Part shown: in pieces, positions 32,838 through 41,428 of the stretch
Position numbering within the stretch: the stretch's first letter is position 1
Layout: every line of letters starts with the position of its first letter
DNA from: an uncultured Chitinophagaceae bacterium
GTDB taxonomy: Bacteria; Bacteroidota; Bacteroidia; Chitinophagales; Chitinophagaceae
Length of the DNA stretch: 63,668 bases
Assembly: GCA_937996595.1 (NCBI GenBank)
Contig: CALKVC010000111.1
Location: 1-63,668, forward strand
Direction of reading: 5' to 3'
Program-made: the position numbers and the translations under genes
The notes under the pieces: generated by a model
Databases searched by the model: none
The model's input: only the letters and a program-made list of their open reading frames with translations
What the model was told of the DNA's origin: nothing

Positions 32838-33533
32838 TTATGAAATATGGGAAGCATCATCAACAGGTGCAGCCGTTTCAACCGTATTGCTTCTATCGGC
32901 TTCCTCTTTTTGGAAAAACCTCTTTTGAAAAACCAGAATTGATATGATTCCTGTGCTGATGGAAGCATCCGCTATATTGAAAATAGGCCTGAAAAATATA
33001 AATTCTTCTCCTCCCCAACCCGGAAACCAGCTTGGAAACCGCCCTTCAATAACCGGGAAATAAAGCATATCCACCACGTTTCCATGTAAGAAAGAAGCAT
33101 ACCCTTTTGAAGAAAATGCTGCAATCCCATTATATCCGATATGGTCATTAATCTGCGGGTCAAATATCATGCCCTTATCAAATATCAATCCGTAAAAACA
33201 GGAATCTACCAGGTTTCCCAGGGCGCCGGCATATACCAGTGCCGCGCAGAATATAAATCCTTTATTATATTTTTTCCTGATGATATCCCCGAGGTACCAG
33301 GTACCGAATACCACGGCACCCAGCCTGAAAACAGTGAGGGCCACTTTGCCCCAGTTTCCTCCAAACTTCCAGCCGTACGCCATACCGGGATTTTCCACAA
33401 AATATAATTGGAACCAGTTGCCAAAAATATGATGTGATGAATTCAGGTGAAAGTTTGTCTTGATATAAATTTTCAGTAGCTGGTCGGCTAAAACGATCAG
33501 TGCGATTGTGGCAATAACATGTTTTCCTTTCAT
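32838..33533 (-). CDS. lspA: lipoprotein signal peptidase II
   Basis: The 231-residue polytopic aspartyl protease removes the signal peptide of diacylglyceryl-modified prolipoproteins in the inner membrane. The catalytic aspartates are Asp110 in GALGNLVDS and Asp189 in FNIADAS; NPGMAYG near 48-54 is the conserved first motif. The protein is longer than the E. coli enzyme (164 residues) because of an insertion of roughly 50 residues between the two Asp motifs, and a polar C-terminal tail; I recall this as normal for Bacteroidota. A perfect -7 element lies about 58 bases upstream of the ATG. Confidence 0.95.
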   Translation of the reverse strand: MKGKHVIATIALIVLADQLLKIYIKTNFHLNSSHHIFGNWFQLYFVENPGMAYGWKFGGNWGKVALTVFRLGAVVFGTWYLGDIIRKKYNKGFIFCAALVYAGALGNLVDSCFYGLIFDKGMIFDPQINDHIGYNGIAAFSSKGYASFLHGNVVDMLYFPVIEGRFPSWFPGWGGEEFIFFRPIFNIADASISTGIISILVFQKRFFQKEEADRSNTVETAAPVDDASHIS

Positions 33534-33591
33534 CCGTATGTAAATTTATCCGGGGCCGTACGAATTTTCCGTGGCCTGTAAATTAGTGGCG

Positions 33592-33599
33592 CAAAGATA
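33592..33599 (-). promoter_or_regulatory. -7 promoter element of lspA
   Basis: On the minus strand TATCTTTG, an exact TAnnTTTG match, lies 58 bases before the lspA ATG. Confidence 0.55.
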
Positions 33600-33678
33600 T
33601 GGTTTTGAGATGACCGTAAATGCGTGAGAAAAGCTAAAAAACAATAGAAAAATCCAATTCCGGTTACAAAATAATTCG

Positions 33679-36159
33679 TTACTCTTCAAAATACACCCGT
33701 TTCACCCGTTGGGATATGCCGGTAAGTATCTCGTAGGGAATGGTATTGGCCCATGCTGCCAGTTGGGATACCGGAAGTTCCTGCCCGAAAACAATTACTT
33801 CATCTCCTTCGGCAGCTTCTGATCCGGTTATATCAAGCATGGTCATATCCATACATACATTTCCTATTACCGGCACCAGCCTGCCATTGTGCATCATTTT
33901 TCCTACACCGTTTCCCAATGACCTGGGATAACCATCTGCATATCCTATTCGAACGATGGCAATCAGTGAATCCTTATCAACAACTCCTTTCCGGCTGTAG
34001 CCAACGGTATCTCCTTTACGTACTTTCTTAATCTGCGAGATGGTAGTTTTAAGCGTAGTAACATTGTGTAATTTCAATTTGTCGTCTACTCCGTATAACC
34101 CGATTCCAAGCCTCACCATATCGTATTGCAGTTGCGGATGGCGGTGTATGGCTGATGTATTGGCTATATGCCTGATAAACGGATATCCGGCATGTTCCTG
34201 AATTCGGTTCACCATATGATTAAAAACGCCTGCCTGTTTGTTGGTAAACCCGTCGTGAACCGGGTCATCGCTTGCCACCAGGTGTGAAAAAACTGAGATG
34301 ATTTTCATGCGGTTTGAACCAGAAATATAACTACATAACGCCTGCATGTCTTCTTCCAGGAAACCGAGCCGGTGCATACCTGTATCAAGCTTCAGGTGTA
34401 CCGGGTAATTTTCTATACTATGCTGCTCCAGGTACCGGTGGAATGCGTACAAAATACTGAAAGAATACAATTCAGGTTCCAGGCTAAACTGCACCACATT
34501 GTCAAAACCGGACATTTCTGTATTCATAACCATAATGGGTACACGAATACCTGCCTTGCGTAAAGTAACGCCTTCATCGGCATAAGCCACTGCCAGGTAA
34601 TCTATGGATGCATGCTGCAGCAGGCCTGCAATCTCGTAACTGCCGCTTCCATAACTGAATGCTTTCACCATTGCCATCATCTTTACCGGGCCGTTCAGTT
34701 GCTGCCGGTACATTTTCAGATTGTCACGCAGTGCATTCAGGTTAATCTCCAGCACTGTTTCATGCCTTTTCTGTTCAAGTGCATGGCTTAGCTGTTCGAA
34801 CCGGAAAACCCGGGCTCCTTTCAGCAGGATGGTTTCATCCCTGAAATGCATCGCCGGCAAATGTTTCAGGAATGCTGCCGTTGAATTGAAAAAATGGGTG
34901 TTGGATATTTTATTGAACTGGCGGGCATTCGCCGAAATTTGCGGACCAATGCCGATAAAGCGGTATATCCCTTTATTGTTAAGTATGTCTGATATCCTGC
35001 CATATAATTCTTCCGGCCCGATGGAACTTTGCAATACATCACTTAAAATGACCGTCCTTTTATTATGCTGTTGCTGCTGCAGTAAGAAATCAAGCGCAAT
35101 ACTGAATGAATTGAGGTCGGTGCTGTAACTGTCATTGATGATGGAACAGTTGTTAAGCCCTTCCTTCAGTTCCAGCCTCATTTCAACAGGGCTTAATTGA
35201 GCCATATGCAATGCGATGGCCGAAAACGAAATATTCATTAACAACAACACACTGCAGCAGGTAATGGCGTTATGTATGGAAGCATCATCTGTAAAAGGAA
35301 TAAAAAAATTGAGTTCCTGCCTGTTGAATAAACCGCTTATATGGCAACCATTTCCTGATTTTTCTGTTTTAATAATATGGATATCAACGCCGGGTTTACG
35401 GCTCCATCCAAACAACCGGATATCCTTATTATGCATGGCTTTGAATGCCAGCACCGAATCCTGCATACATTCATCATCTGCACAATAAACCAGGTTTTTA
35501 CTGTTCGTGAAAAGCAGTAGTTTCTCCTGTATCTTCTGCCCTATGTTTTCAAAACCTTCAGAATGTGCATCCCCGATATATGTGAATACGCCTGTTTCGG
35601 GATCAATGATCTTTTGCAGCCGCTCCATTTCGCCGGGTAAGGAAATGCCCGCTTCAAAAATACCCAGTGTATGAGAGTCGTTCATATTCCATACACTGAG
35701 GGGAACACCTACCTGCGAATTGTAGCTTTTAGGGCTCCTTACAATGTGGAAGTCTGCGTTTAGTAACTGGTATAGCCATTCCTTTACCGTTGTTTTACCG
35801 TTGCTGCCCGTAATGCCAATTACCGGATACTGAAAACGATGCCTGTGAGCTGCCGCCAGTTGTTGCACGGCAAACAAAACATTTCCTGCTTTAATAATAT
35901 TGGCTTCGGGGAATTCGGCTAACCTGCTATCCTCAAAATCTAACCCGGTAACAAAATTGCGTACACCGCTTTCATATAATTCCGGCATATACCGGCTTGC
36001 ATCTTTCTGCCCCGTACTGATGGTGAAAAACAAGGTAACCTCAGGCAGGTCCAGCTTGCGGCTGTCCGTCAGCAATACCTCTATGTTCGCATCATTACAG
36101 AACTGAACCGGTTTTACACCGAGTATGCGTGCCAATTCAGAAAACTTGATTGAGTGCAT
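33679..36159 (-). CDS. murF-alr: bifunctional UDP-MurNAc-tripeptide:D-Ala-D-Ala ligase / alanine racemase
   Basis: The 826-residue fusion performs two cytoplasmic steps of peptidoglycan synthesis. Residues 1-460 are MurF, with ATP-binding GITGSNGKTT at 115-124. Residues about 465-826 are a fold-type III alanine racemase; the PLP lysine is near residue 499 in MVKAFSYGSG and the catalytic-Tyr segment is VGYSRKG near 705. The MurF part lacks nothing obvious. The fusion is well known in Bacteroidota and supplies D-Ala to its own pathway. It is the last gene of the gldF-gldG-terC operon, 14 bases after terC. Confidence 0.95.
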   Translation of the reverse strand: MHSIKFSELARILGVKPVQFCNDANIEVLLTDSRKLDLPEVTLFFTISTGQKDASRYMPELYESGVRNFVTGLDFEDSRLAEFPEANIIKAGNVLFAVQQLAAAHRHRFQYPVIGITGSNGKTTVKEWLYQLLNADFHIVRSPKSYNSQVGVPLSVWNMNDSHTLGIFEAGISLPGEMERLQKIIDPETGVFTYIGDAHSEGFENIGQKIQEKLLLFTNSKNLVYCADDECMQDSVLAFKAMHNKDIRLFGWSRKPGVDIHIIKTEKSGNGCHISGLFNRQELNFFIPFTDDASIHNAITCCSVLLLMNISFSAIALHMAQLSPVEMRLELKEGLNNCSIINDSYSTDLNSFSIALDFLLQQQQHNKRTVILSDVLQSSIGPEELYGRISDILNNKGIYRFIGIGPQISANARQFNKISNTHFFNSTAAFLKHLPAMHFRDETILLKGARVFRFEQLSHALEQKRHETVLEINLNALRDNLKMYRQQLNGPVKMMAMVKAFSYGSGSYEIAGLLQHASIDYLAVAYADEGVTLRKAGIRVPIMVMNTEMSGFDNVVQFSLEPELYSFSILYAFHRYLEQHSIENYPVHLKLDTGMHRLGFLEEDMQALCSYISGSNRMKIISVFSHLVASDDPVHDGFTNKQAGVFNHMVNRIQEHAGYPFIRHIANTSAIHRHPQLQYDMVRLGIGLYGVDDKLKLHNVTTLKTTISQIKKVRKGDTVGYSRKGVVDKDSLIAIVRIGYADGYPRSLGNGVGKMMHNGRLVPVIGNVCMDMTMLDITGSEAAEGDEVIVFGQELPVSQLAAWANTIPYEILTGISQRVKRVYFEE

Positions 36160-36173
36160 CCGGTAAATTTTTC

Positions 36174-37112
36174 TCAGTTAGTTTTGTTTTCTTCTTCTAT
36201 CCTGAACACAGAATATAAAACGGAACCACCAATACATACAACAATAACCATCAGTGAAGCCCATACAGGCACATGAATCCATTTTTCCAGGAGCATTTTT
36301 GCACCTATGAACAACAGGACCGTTGCTATTCCCTGTTGCAGGTAATCGAACTTATTGGCTGCTCCCTGCAGGAGGAAAAAAAGGCTCCTTAAACCAAGTA
36401 CCGCAAAAATATTGGATGAATAGATGAGTAATTTGTCGTTAGGGTCCGGAATGATGGAAAAAACCGCAGGGATGGAATCAATGGCAAAAACGATATCAAT
36501 CATTCCCAGCATGATTACAACCATGGACAGTTTGGTGAGGTATGTCTTGTTATTGATCTTTACTATGAATTTTCCTTCCGGTTCTGCATTGGTGGTACGC
36601 AGGAATTTATTCATGAACCTGAAAGCCCAGTTATTTTCCGGGTCAAATGTTTCGTCTTCTTTTGCCAGGAAAAGTTTAAGGCCGGTATATAGGAGGAATG
36701 CCCCGAAAACATACATGATCCAACTGAATCTTGCCACCAGTTCGCTTCCAACAGTAATAAATATGATGCGGAAGATGATTGCCATGAGTATCCCCAGCAG
36801 CAATACCCTTGAATAATTTACCGGTTGTACGCGGAAAAATGAGAAGATGATGATGAATACAAATATATTGTCGATGGAAAGGGACCATTCCAGCAGGTAT
36901 GCCGAAATATACATGATAGCATCGTTCTTGCCATTTTCATACCAGATAAAAGCGCAGAACGCCAGTGACAGCAGCACCCAGAAAATAGTTTGAATCAATG
37001 CCATTTTCAGGCTGATCACTGAATTTTTCTTACTCAGCAAGCCAAGATCCAGCACCAATGCCACCAGAATCACCACACTGAAAACTATATATATGAGTTG
37101 GGTTGTATCCAT
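36174..37112 (-). CDS. TerC/Alx-family integral membrane protein
   Basis: The 312-residue protein has about nine membrane segments and acidic residues within them (EWSLSIDNIFVF near 76-87 and DIVFAIDSIPAVFSI near 206-220), typical of TerC/Alx proteins. These export manganese or support metallation of secreted proteins. It lies between gldG (5-base gap) and murF-alr, and its job in this operon may be to adjust metal supply at the membrane, which is inference. The tellurite link of the family name need not apply. Confidence 0.9.
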   Translation of the reverse strand: MDTTQLIYIVFSVVILVALVLDLGLLSKKNSVISLKMALIQTIFWVLLSLAFCAFIWYENGKNDAIMYISAYLLEWSLSIDNIFVFIIIFSFFRVQPVNYSRVLLLGILMAIIFRIIFITVGSELVARFSWIMYVFGAFLLYTGLKLFLAKEDETFDPENNWAFRFMNKFLRTTNAEPEGKFIVKINNKTYLTKLSMVVIMLGMIDIVFAIDSIPAVFSIIPDPNDKLLIYSSNIFAVLGLRSLFFLLQGAANKFDYLQQGIATVLLFIGAKMLLEKWIHVPVWASLMVIVVCIGGSVLYSVFRIEEENKTN

Positions 37113-37117
37113 AACCG

Positions 37118-38827
37118 TTAAATTGCATTAGTACCATATTTCCTTTTACGTAACCATTGAAACATTATGGCGAAAAGCATAACAAGCAGCACAGGTGCTG
37201 CAATATTAAGCAACTGCCAGTTAAACCTGCTTCCTTCCAGCTTCTTTGAATCGAGCAACATGAGAGAATAATCCTTTGCTTTGGCTTCCGCCAGCCCCGA
37301 CTGGTTTATCAGGTAATCGAGACAGTTAGTAAGGAAGTCGCGGTTGGCAAAACCAAACTCATACTGTGAACCGTATGTAAAAGGGTTCATGCCCATTGGC
37401 AATGGTTCCTGCTGCACAACCGTATTCAGCACCATGTCACCGTCTGATACCACGATCATCTTATTGCCGCTGATGTTCTGCGGTAAAAAACTTTTGCCAT
37501 ATTTTTCCAGGCTGTCGTTCATACCCTGCGACAAACGGTTCCTGAACATGGAAACGAATTTGCCTTCGAGCAATACTGCCACGGGGATATTCGCCTTCCT
37601 GAACTTTTCATCTTCAGGTGCATTTACATTTTCCCTTCCGCTAATAAGTGCCGGGGCAGAAATGGTTCTTGCATTGGCAGATGAACTGAGCAGTACAGTC
37701 TTTTTTATCCCTTCTGCTTCAACCGTGTCAATGGAGTTAACGAAACGCCCTGATACAAACCCGAGGTTTTTATTAACCGCATGGTTTGACTTGGAAATGA
37801 AAACCGGGAAATAATTCCAGGAAAGAAATTCAAACTGCCCGTTACCATTCACATCAAAGGGAAGCTTGTCGCTTTGCAGGTCCATTACCAGGTCGTTATT
37901 GATCCTGGCCCCGTATTTAAACAGCATATCGGAAAGGCCGAGGCTGCGGTCGTATGCTATCACTTCATTTTTTATCCGCAGGCTATCCATTTCTGCATCC
38001 AGCACATCCAGGAACATGAGCAATTTACCGCCCCGCATCAGGTACTGGTCTATGCGTAATTTTTCCAGTTCAGAAAAAGGCCTGGTAGGTTTAACCATCA
38101 TCAGCAGGCTGAATGTATCATCAATAAACGGTACCCGTTCAATATTCAGGAGTTTGAGGTCGTAGTCGTTCTTCAAAACATTTTCAACCAGGTCGTAGGT
38201 CCTTACGTCCTGCGGCTCACCGTTACCGATAGAATATGCCAGCATCGGTTTTTGCTTTTCCGATAACTTATATATACCGTCTGCCAGCTGGTATTCCATC
38301 AGGGCTTCCGCACTGTTAATTTCCTGCCTGCCTATGTTAGGAATACCGCTGTAGAGCTTAACGGGAATCACTTTTTCCCGGTACTTTACCAGGGCATAAG
38401 GATAAACCAGTTGCTGCTGTTCCCCTTTTTTAAGCTGAGATTTTAGGTTGATCGGGTAAAGGCCCATGGCAGAAAGGGTGTCGCCCCATTTCACATCAGC
38501 ATCTTCCATATTATCATCCGGGCTTACCAGTTGATACTGCAGTTTGCCGGAAGCTGATTCTTTAAATTCTTCCAGTGTTTCCTGTGTGCTGTTGGCCAGC
38601 TTTCTGAAACCGCTGGGGAAATCTCCTTTTAAAAACACTTTCACTTCCACCTTATCGTCCAGGTTCTTCAGTATTTTCTTTGTAGCTGCAGATAAGGTGA
38701 ATCTTTTTTCATCGGTAAGGTCTATCCTGGCATGAAATACCGAAGCAAACCAGTTTACTGCAACAAGCAACAAAGCAGTTATTAAAAACCACCATCTTCC
38801 TTTTACTATTTTGCTGAAGAAATCCAT
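37118..38827 (-). CDS. gldG: gliding-motility ABC transporter auxiliary protein GldG
   Basis: The 569-residue protein has one membrane helix at each end (about 12-30 and 544-562) and a large periplasmic domain, the usual GldG layout. The signature N-terminal motif RIDLTDEKRFTLS lies near 35-47. GldF and GldG, together with the ATPase GldA encoded elsewhere, form an ABC transporter linked to gliding motility in Flavobacterium. It starts immediately after the gldF stop, without an intervening base, so translation is likely coupled. Confidence 0.92.
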   Translation of the reverse strand: MDFFSKIVKGRWWFLITALLLVAVNWFASVFHARIDLTDEKRFTLSAATKKILKNLDDKVEVKVFLKGDFPSGFRKLANSTQETLEEFKESASGKLQYQLVSPDDNMEDADVKWGDTLSAMGLYPINLKSQLKKGEQQQLVYPYALVKYREKVIPVKLYSGIPNIGRQEINSAEALMEYQLADGIYKLSEKQKPMLAYSIGNGEPQDVRTYDLVENVLKNDYDLKLLNIERVPFIDDTFSLLMMVKPTRPFSELEKLRIDQYLMRGGKLLMFLDVLDAEMDSLRIKNEVIAYDRSLGLSDMLFKYGARINNDLVMDLQSDKLPFDVNGNGQFEFLSWNYFPVFISKSNHAVNKNLGFVSGRFVNSIDTVEAEGIKKTVLLSSSANARTISAPALISGRENVNAPEDEKFRKANIPVAVLLEGKFVSMFRNRLSQGMNDSLEKYGKSFLPQNISGNKMIVVSDGDMVLNTVVQQEPLPMGMNPFTYGSQYEFGFANRDFLTNCLDYLINQSGLAEAKAKDYSLMLLDSKKLEGSRFNWQLLNIAAPVLLVMLFAIMFQWLRKRKYGTNAI

Positions 38828-39550
38828 TTATTTTTTCCGGAGGTTTTTAACAGTTACAAATAAGAACAGGAAAATCGTACTTGCAAAATAAACAAGGTCC
38901 CTGGTATCCAACACGCCCCTGCTGATACTCCTGTAATGAAAATCAATCCCAAGCATTTCAATATAATAATCTGCAGACCCCTGCAGCATAGGTAATTTGC
39001 TGATGGCATTGAACCCGAAATAAAGGACCAGGCAGGCGAACACACTTACCAGGAACGATACCACCGCATTACCGGTAAAACTGCTGCAACAGATACTGAT
39101 GGCTGCAAAAACAGCTCCAAGCAGCAATAATCCGAGGTAACTGCCCGTAATGCCGCCGGTATCTATTTTTCCTGACACACTCAGGGTTTTAATGGTAACG
39201 ATATATATGAGTGTGGGAATTATAACAAACAGGATGATGATGAGTACCGACAGGTATTTTCCGGTAACGATCTGCCAGGAGGTAAGCGGTTTGGTCTGCA
39301 AAATTTCAAAAGTACCGGCTTTGAATTCATCTGATAATGACCGCATGGTAATGGCCGGAACAAGGAAAAGCAGTACCCAGGGAGCCAGTTCAAAGAATTT
39401 GTCGAGGCTGGCATACCCGAAATCAAAAATACTGCTCTCGCTAAAAACAAACAGAAATAACCCGTTTACCAGCATAAACAGGATGATGGCCAGGTAACCC
39501 GTGAGGTTACTGAAGAACTGGTTCAACTCCTTTTTACATATGCTCCACAT
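38828..39550 (-). CDS. gldF: gliding-motility ABC transporter permease GldF
   Basis: From the ATG at 39548-39550 the protein has 240 residues, as in known GldF proteins, with about six membrane segments and the ABC-2 permease motif SDEFKAGTFEILQTKP near 72-87. It begins MWSICKKELNQFFSN, the family's usual start. An upstream ATG at 39652 would add 34 residues that do not fit the family. This is the first gene of a four-gene minus-strand operon (gldF, gldG, terC, murF-alr). The upstream region contains TATTATTTG, a -7-like sequence with one extra spacer base. Confidence 0.92.
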   Translation of the reverse strand: MWSICKKELNQFFSNLTGYLAIILFMLVNGLFLFVFSESSIFDFGYASLDKFFELAPWVLLFLVPAITMRSLSDEFKAGTFEILQTKPLTSWQIVTGKYLSVLIIILFVIIPTLIYIVTIKTLSVSGKIDTGGITGSYLGLLLLGAVFAAISICCSSFTGNAVVSFLVSVFACLVLYFGFNAISKLPMLQGSADYYIEMLGIDFHYRSISRGVLDTRDLVYFASTIFLFLFVTVKNLRKK

Positions 39551-39727
39551 ACTTTTAAAATTGCTGCAATTTACTATATAACCAATTGGAAACCCGCAAA
39601 TAATAAACAGAAATAGTTGCTGTTGAAGCATCATTTTAACATATACCGGCATTTTTTTGATGCTTTGGCAGTATCCCCGGATAAAATTGTATAAAAACTA
39701 TTTAGGATTAAGCAGCAGATTCCTTCA

Positions 39728-39780
39728 CCTTGTTGTCATAGTGATGAATTTATATATGTAATTACACTGCAACCACAAGG
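39728..39780 (+). ncRNA. candidate structured small RNA (hairpin part)
   Basis: CCTTGTTGTCATAGTG at 39728-39743 can pair with CACTGCAACCACAAGG at 39765-39780: 12 Watson-Crick pairs, one wobble, three mismatches and a 21-base AT-rich loop. The terminator at 39868-39896 lies 88 bases downstream on the same strand. No RNA family was recognised; transcription is inferred only. Confidence 0.25.
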
Positions 39781-39867
39781 CAGTTCCCTGAAACCCGAAC
39801 CACTGCTTTAACATTTTTATTGACAGGCAAGAGGGTTCATTAATTCATGTTTACCAAACCCAGCTGC

Positions 39868-39896
39868 AAACCCCGTTTTTATTAACGGGGTTTTTT
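39868..39896 (+). terminator. orphan strong terminator
   Basis: AAACCCCGTT at 39868-39877 and AACGGGGTTT at 39884-39893 form a perfect 10-bp stem with a 6-base loop, followed by a run of T. It points in the plus direction, but the nearest plus-strand gene upstream is mce-unrelated and more than 9 kb away, so it must end an unannotated transcript or regulate the leader of the gene at 40072. Confidence 0.8.
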
Positions 39897-40023
39897 CTTG
39901 ATACCGGTGAAATACAATGTGGTACCCGATTATAAAAAAGTTCACAAAATTTTATGGATTTTATCACATACCGCATCTGTTACTACTGTCACTGATAATT
40001 TTAACCATTGAATGATAACAAAC

Positions 40024-40068
40024 ATGGAAAGTTATCCTTCTGTATTAGAAATAATTACTAAACTATAA
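40024..40068 (+). CDS. possible 14-residue leader ORF
   Basis: An ATG at 40024 opens MESYPSVLEIITKL and a TAA at 40066-40068, three bases before the ATG of the proline-rich protein gene. It may be a leader peptide or chance. There is no Shine-Dalgarno sequence and no repeated regulatory codon run. Confidence 0.2.
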   Translation: MESYPSVLEIITKL

Positions 40069-40071
40069 CAA

Positions 40072-40458
40072 ATGAAAAAAAAGATCTTAGTATGTGTAGC
40101 CTGCATTTCCATTGTAACGGTACAGGCGCAGGAAAGGCATGATCATATTGCCCCGCCGCCGCCACCAGCGCCGGTAGCCATGCTGGCACCCGTTCCGCCG
40201 CCGCCACCGGTTCCTCCCGTTCCACCAGCAGCACCAGCTGCACCGGAAGAAACAGCTACCATTGTAAATGAACTCGGAAATGAAATTTCTGTAGCCATGG
40301 AAAAAGGAGGCCATATGGTAATCATTAAAAAAGATGGTAAAACCAGGAAAATCAAACTTAGCACCTGGCTTTCGAACAGGAAATATCATGAAAAAAAATA
40401 CGGTCAATTGCCACCTCCTCCGCCCCCGCCGCCTGTTCCTGCCATTGAACCTATTTAA
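40072..40458 (+). CDS. secreted proline-rich low-complexity protein
   Basis: The 128-residue protein has a signal peptide (MKKKILVCVACISIV, ending VQAQ). The mature part has two Pro/Ala/Val tracts, about 26-58 and 112-124, with runs of five to eight prolines. Between them lies a short charged core about 59-110 (ETATIVNELGNEISVAMEKG, then IIKKDGKTRKIKLSTW). The core could form a small beta fold, with the Pro tracts as extended linkers. No function is recognised. It converges with iscA, and the two genes share a bidirectional terminator. Confidence 0.65.
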   Translation: MKKKILVCVACISIVTVQAQERHDHIAPPPPPAPVAMLAPVPPPPPVPPVPPAAPAAPEETATIVNELGNEISVAMEKGGHMVIIKKDGKTRKIKLSTWLSNRKYHEKKYGQLPPPPPPPPVPAIEPI

Positions 40459-40485
40459 AATTCCCAGTAAATATCTTGCATATAA

Positions 40486-40514
40486 AAAAGCCCGCTATTA
40501 TAAAGCGGGCTTTT
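40486..40514. terminator. bidirectional terminator between proline-rich gene and iscA
   Basis: AAAAGCCCGCT at 40486-40496 and AGCGGGCTTTT at 40504-40514 form a perfect 11-bp stem with a 7-base loop. A/T tracts are on both sides. Confidence 0.9.
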
Positions 40515-40534
40515 ACCTGTATAAATATTATATA

Positions 40535-40885
40535 TCAGACAGCAAAACTTTCTCCGCAACCGCAGCTCCTGCTGGCATTGGGATTGTTGAAATAGAAACC
40601 TTTGCCATTCAACCCGTCACTGAATTCAAGTTCGGTATTTACGAGATATAAAAAACTTTTAAGATCGGTAACAATCTTCATTCCTTTGTCTTCAAACACC
40701 TGGTCCATCGGTTTTACCTCGTTATCAAAATCAAGTTTATAACTAAGGCCGCTGCAGCCTCCGCCAACCACGCCTACACGTAAAAAATAGGCAGGGTCAT
40801 CGGCCACGCCCGCATCTTTCATCAGCTGGATCACTTTATCCTTCGCTTTATCGCTGATGAAAATACTGTTTTCTGTTGATACCAT
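40535..40885 (-). CDS. iscA: iron-sulfur cluster carrier, HesB/IscA family
   Basis: The 116-residue A-type carrier holds and hands on Fe-S clusters. The three conserved cysteines are Cys44 in GGGCSG and Cys108 and Cys110 in SCGCGE, with the usual spacing of about 64 residues. It is the third gene of the iscS-iscU-iscA unit, 29 bases after iscU. It could also be called erpA or sufA; the operon favours iscA. Confidence 0.92.
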   Translation of the reverse strand: MVSTENSIFISDKAKDKVIQLMKDAGVADDPAYFLRVGVVGGGCSGLSYKLDFDNEVKPMDQVFEDKGMKIVTDLKSFLYLVNTELEFSDGLNGKGFYFNNPNASRSCGCGESFAV

Positions 40886-40914
40886 TTTTCCTGCTTGTTT
40901 ACTTACTACGGGTA

Positions 40915-41334
40915 TTAATGTACTACGCTTTCTTCAAACTTGATCTTTTCCAGCCCGTTCTTCTCACGGTAATCATTAATCGCAGCTTTGATGGCATCTT
41001 CTGCCAGTACGCTGCAGTGTATTTTTACCGGTGGAAGGTTCAGTTCCTCCACAATTTCCATATTATCAATCTTAAGGGCTTCATCCACGCTTTTTCCTTT
41101 TAACCATTCTGTTGCCAGCGAGGAAGAAGCGATGGCCGAACCGCAACCAAATGTCTTAAATTTTGCATCGGTGATCATCCCGGTAGCCTGGTCAACCTCA
41201 ATTTGCAGGCGCATTACGTCGCCGCATTCCGGAGCACCAACCAGCCCGGTTCCTACATTCTTGCTTGATTTATCCAGGGTTCCTACGTTTTTCGGATTCT
41301 GGTAGTGATCAATCACTTTTTCTGAATATGCCAT
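40915..41334 (-). CDS. iscU: Fe-S cluster scaffold protein IscU
   Basis: The 139-residue protein is the scaffold on which IscS builds [2Fe-2S] and [4Fe-4S] clusters. The cluster ligands Cys37, Cys64 and Cys107 and the conserved Asp39 are present, and LPPVK at 100-104 is the recognition site of the HscA chaperone. hscA, hscB and ferredoxin genes are not next to it. The gap to iscS (94 bases) contains an AT-rich tandem repeat. Confidence 0.95.
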   Translation of the reverse strand: MAYSEKVIDHYQNPKNVGTLDKSSKNVGTGLVGAPECGDVMRLQIEVDQATGMITDAKFKTFGCGSAIASSSLATEWLKGKSVDEALKIDNMEIVEELNLPPVKIHCSVLAEDAIKAAINDYREKNGLEKIKFEESVVH

Positions 41335-41345
41335 GGTATGAAGAT

Positions 41346-41412
41346 TTATGATTTGTTGATGTATGATTTATGATTAATGATGTATGATTTGTGATGTATG
41401 ATTTTGATTTAA
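41346..41412. repeat. AT-rich tandem repeat between iscS and iscU, with 17-bp dispersed repeat copy 2
   Basis: The region is built from imperfect units of GATGTATGATTT followed by ATGAT, GTGAT or TGAT. It contains GATGTATGATTTATGAT at 41359-41375, identical to the minus strand at 2599-2615. Units share the GATGTATGATTT core. It separates two genes of one operon, so slippage here would alter their spacing. Confidence 0.6.
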
Positions 41413-41428
41413 ATCACTTAACTCCTGT

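Larger units (their letters stand above)
39551..40071. other. 521-base intergenic region between gldF and the proline-rich protein gene
   Basis: This is the longest gene-free stretch in the window. It holds the gldF promoter region, a large imperfect hairpin at 39728-39780, a strong plus-strand terminator at 39868-39896 with no gene in front of it, and a 14-codon ORF at 40024-40068 that ends three bases before the next start codon. The arrangement suggests a plus-strand small RNA ending at the terminator, or an attenuated leader of the downstream gene. No exact TAnnTTTG element was found on the plus strand. Confidence 0.45.

Noticed and set aside
36174..37112. Tellurite resistance as the function of TerC
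   Set aside because: No other ter genes are near; the family more generally handles manganese or membrane protein metallation.
39728..39780. 6S RNA or tmRNA as identity of the hairpin region
   Set aside because: The stem is too short and lacks the central bubble or the tRNA-like ends expected of these RNAs.
41335..41428. Riboswitch or regulator site between iscS and iscU
   Set aside because: The region is a simple AT-rich tandem repeat with no stable GC-containing stem.
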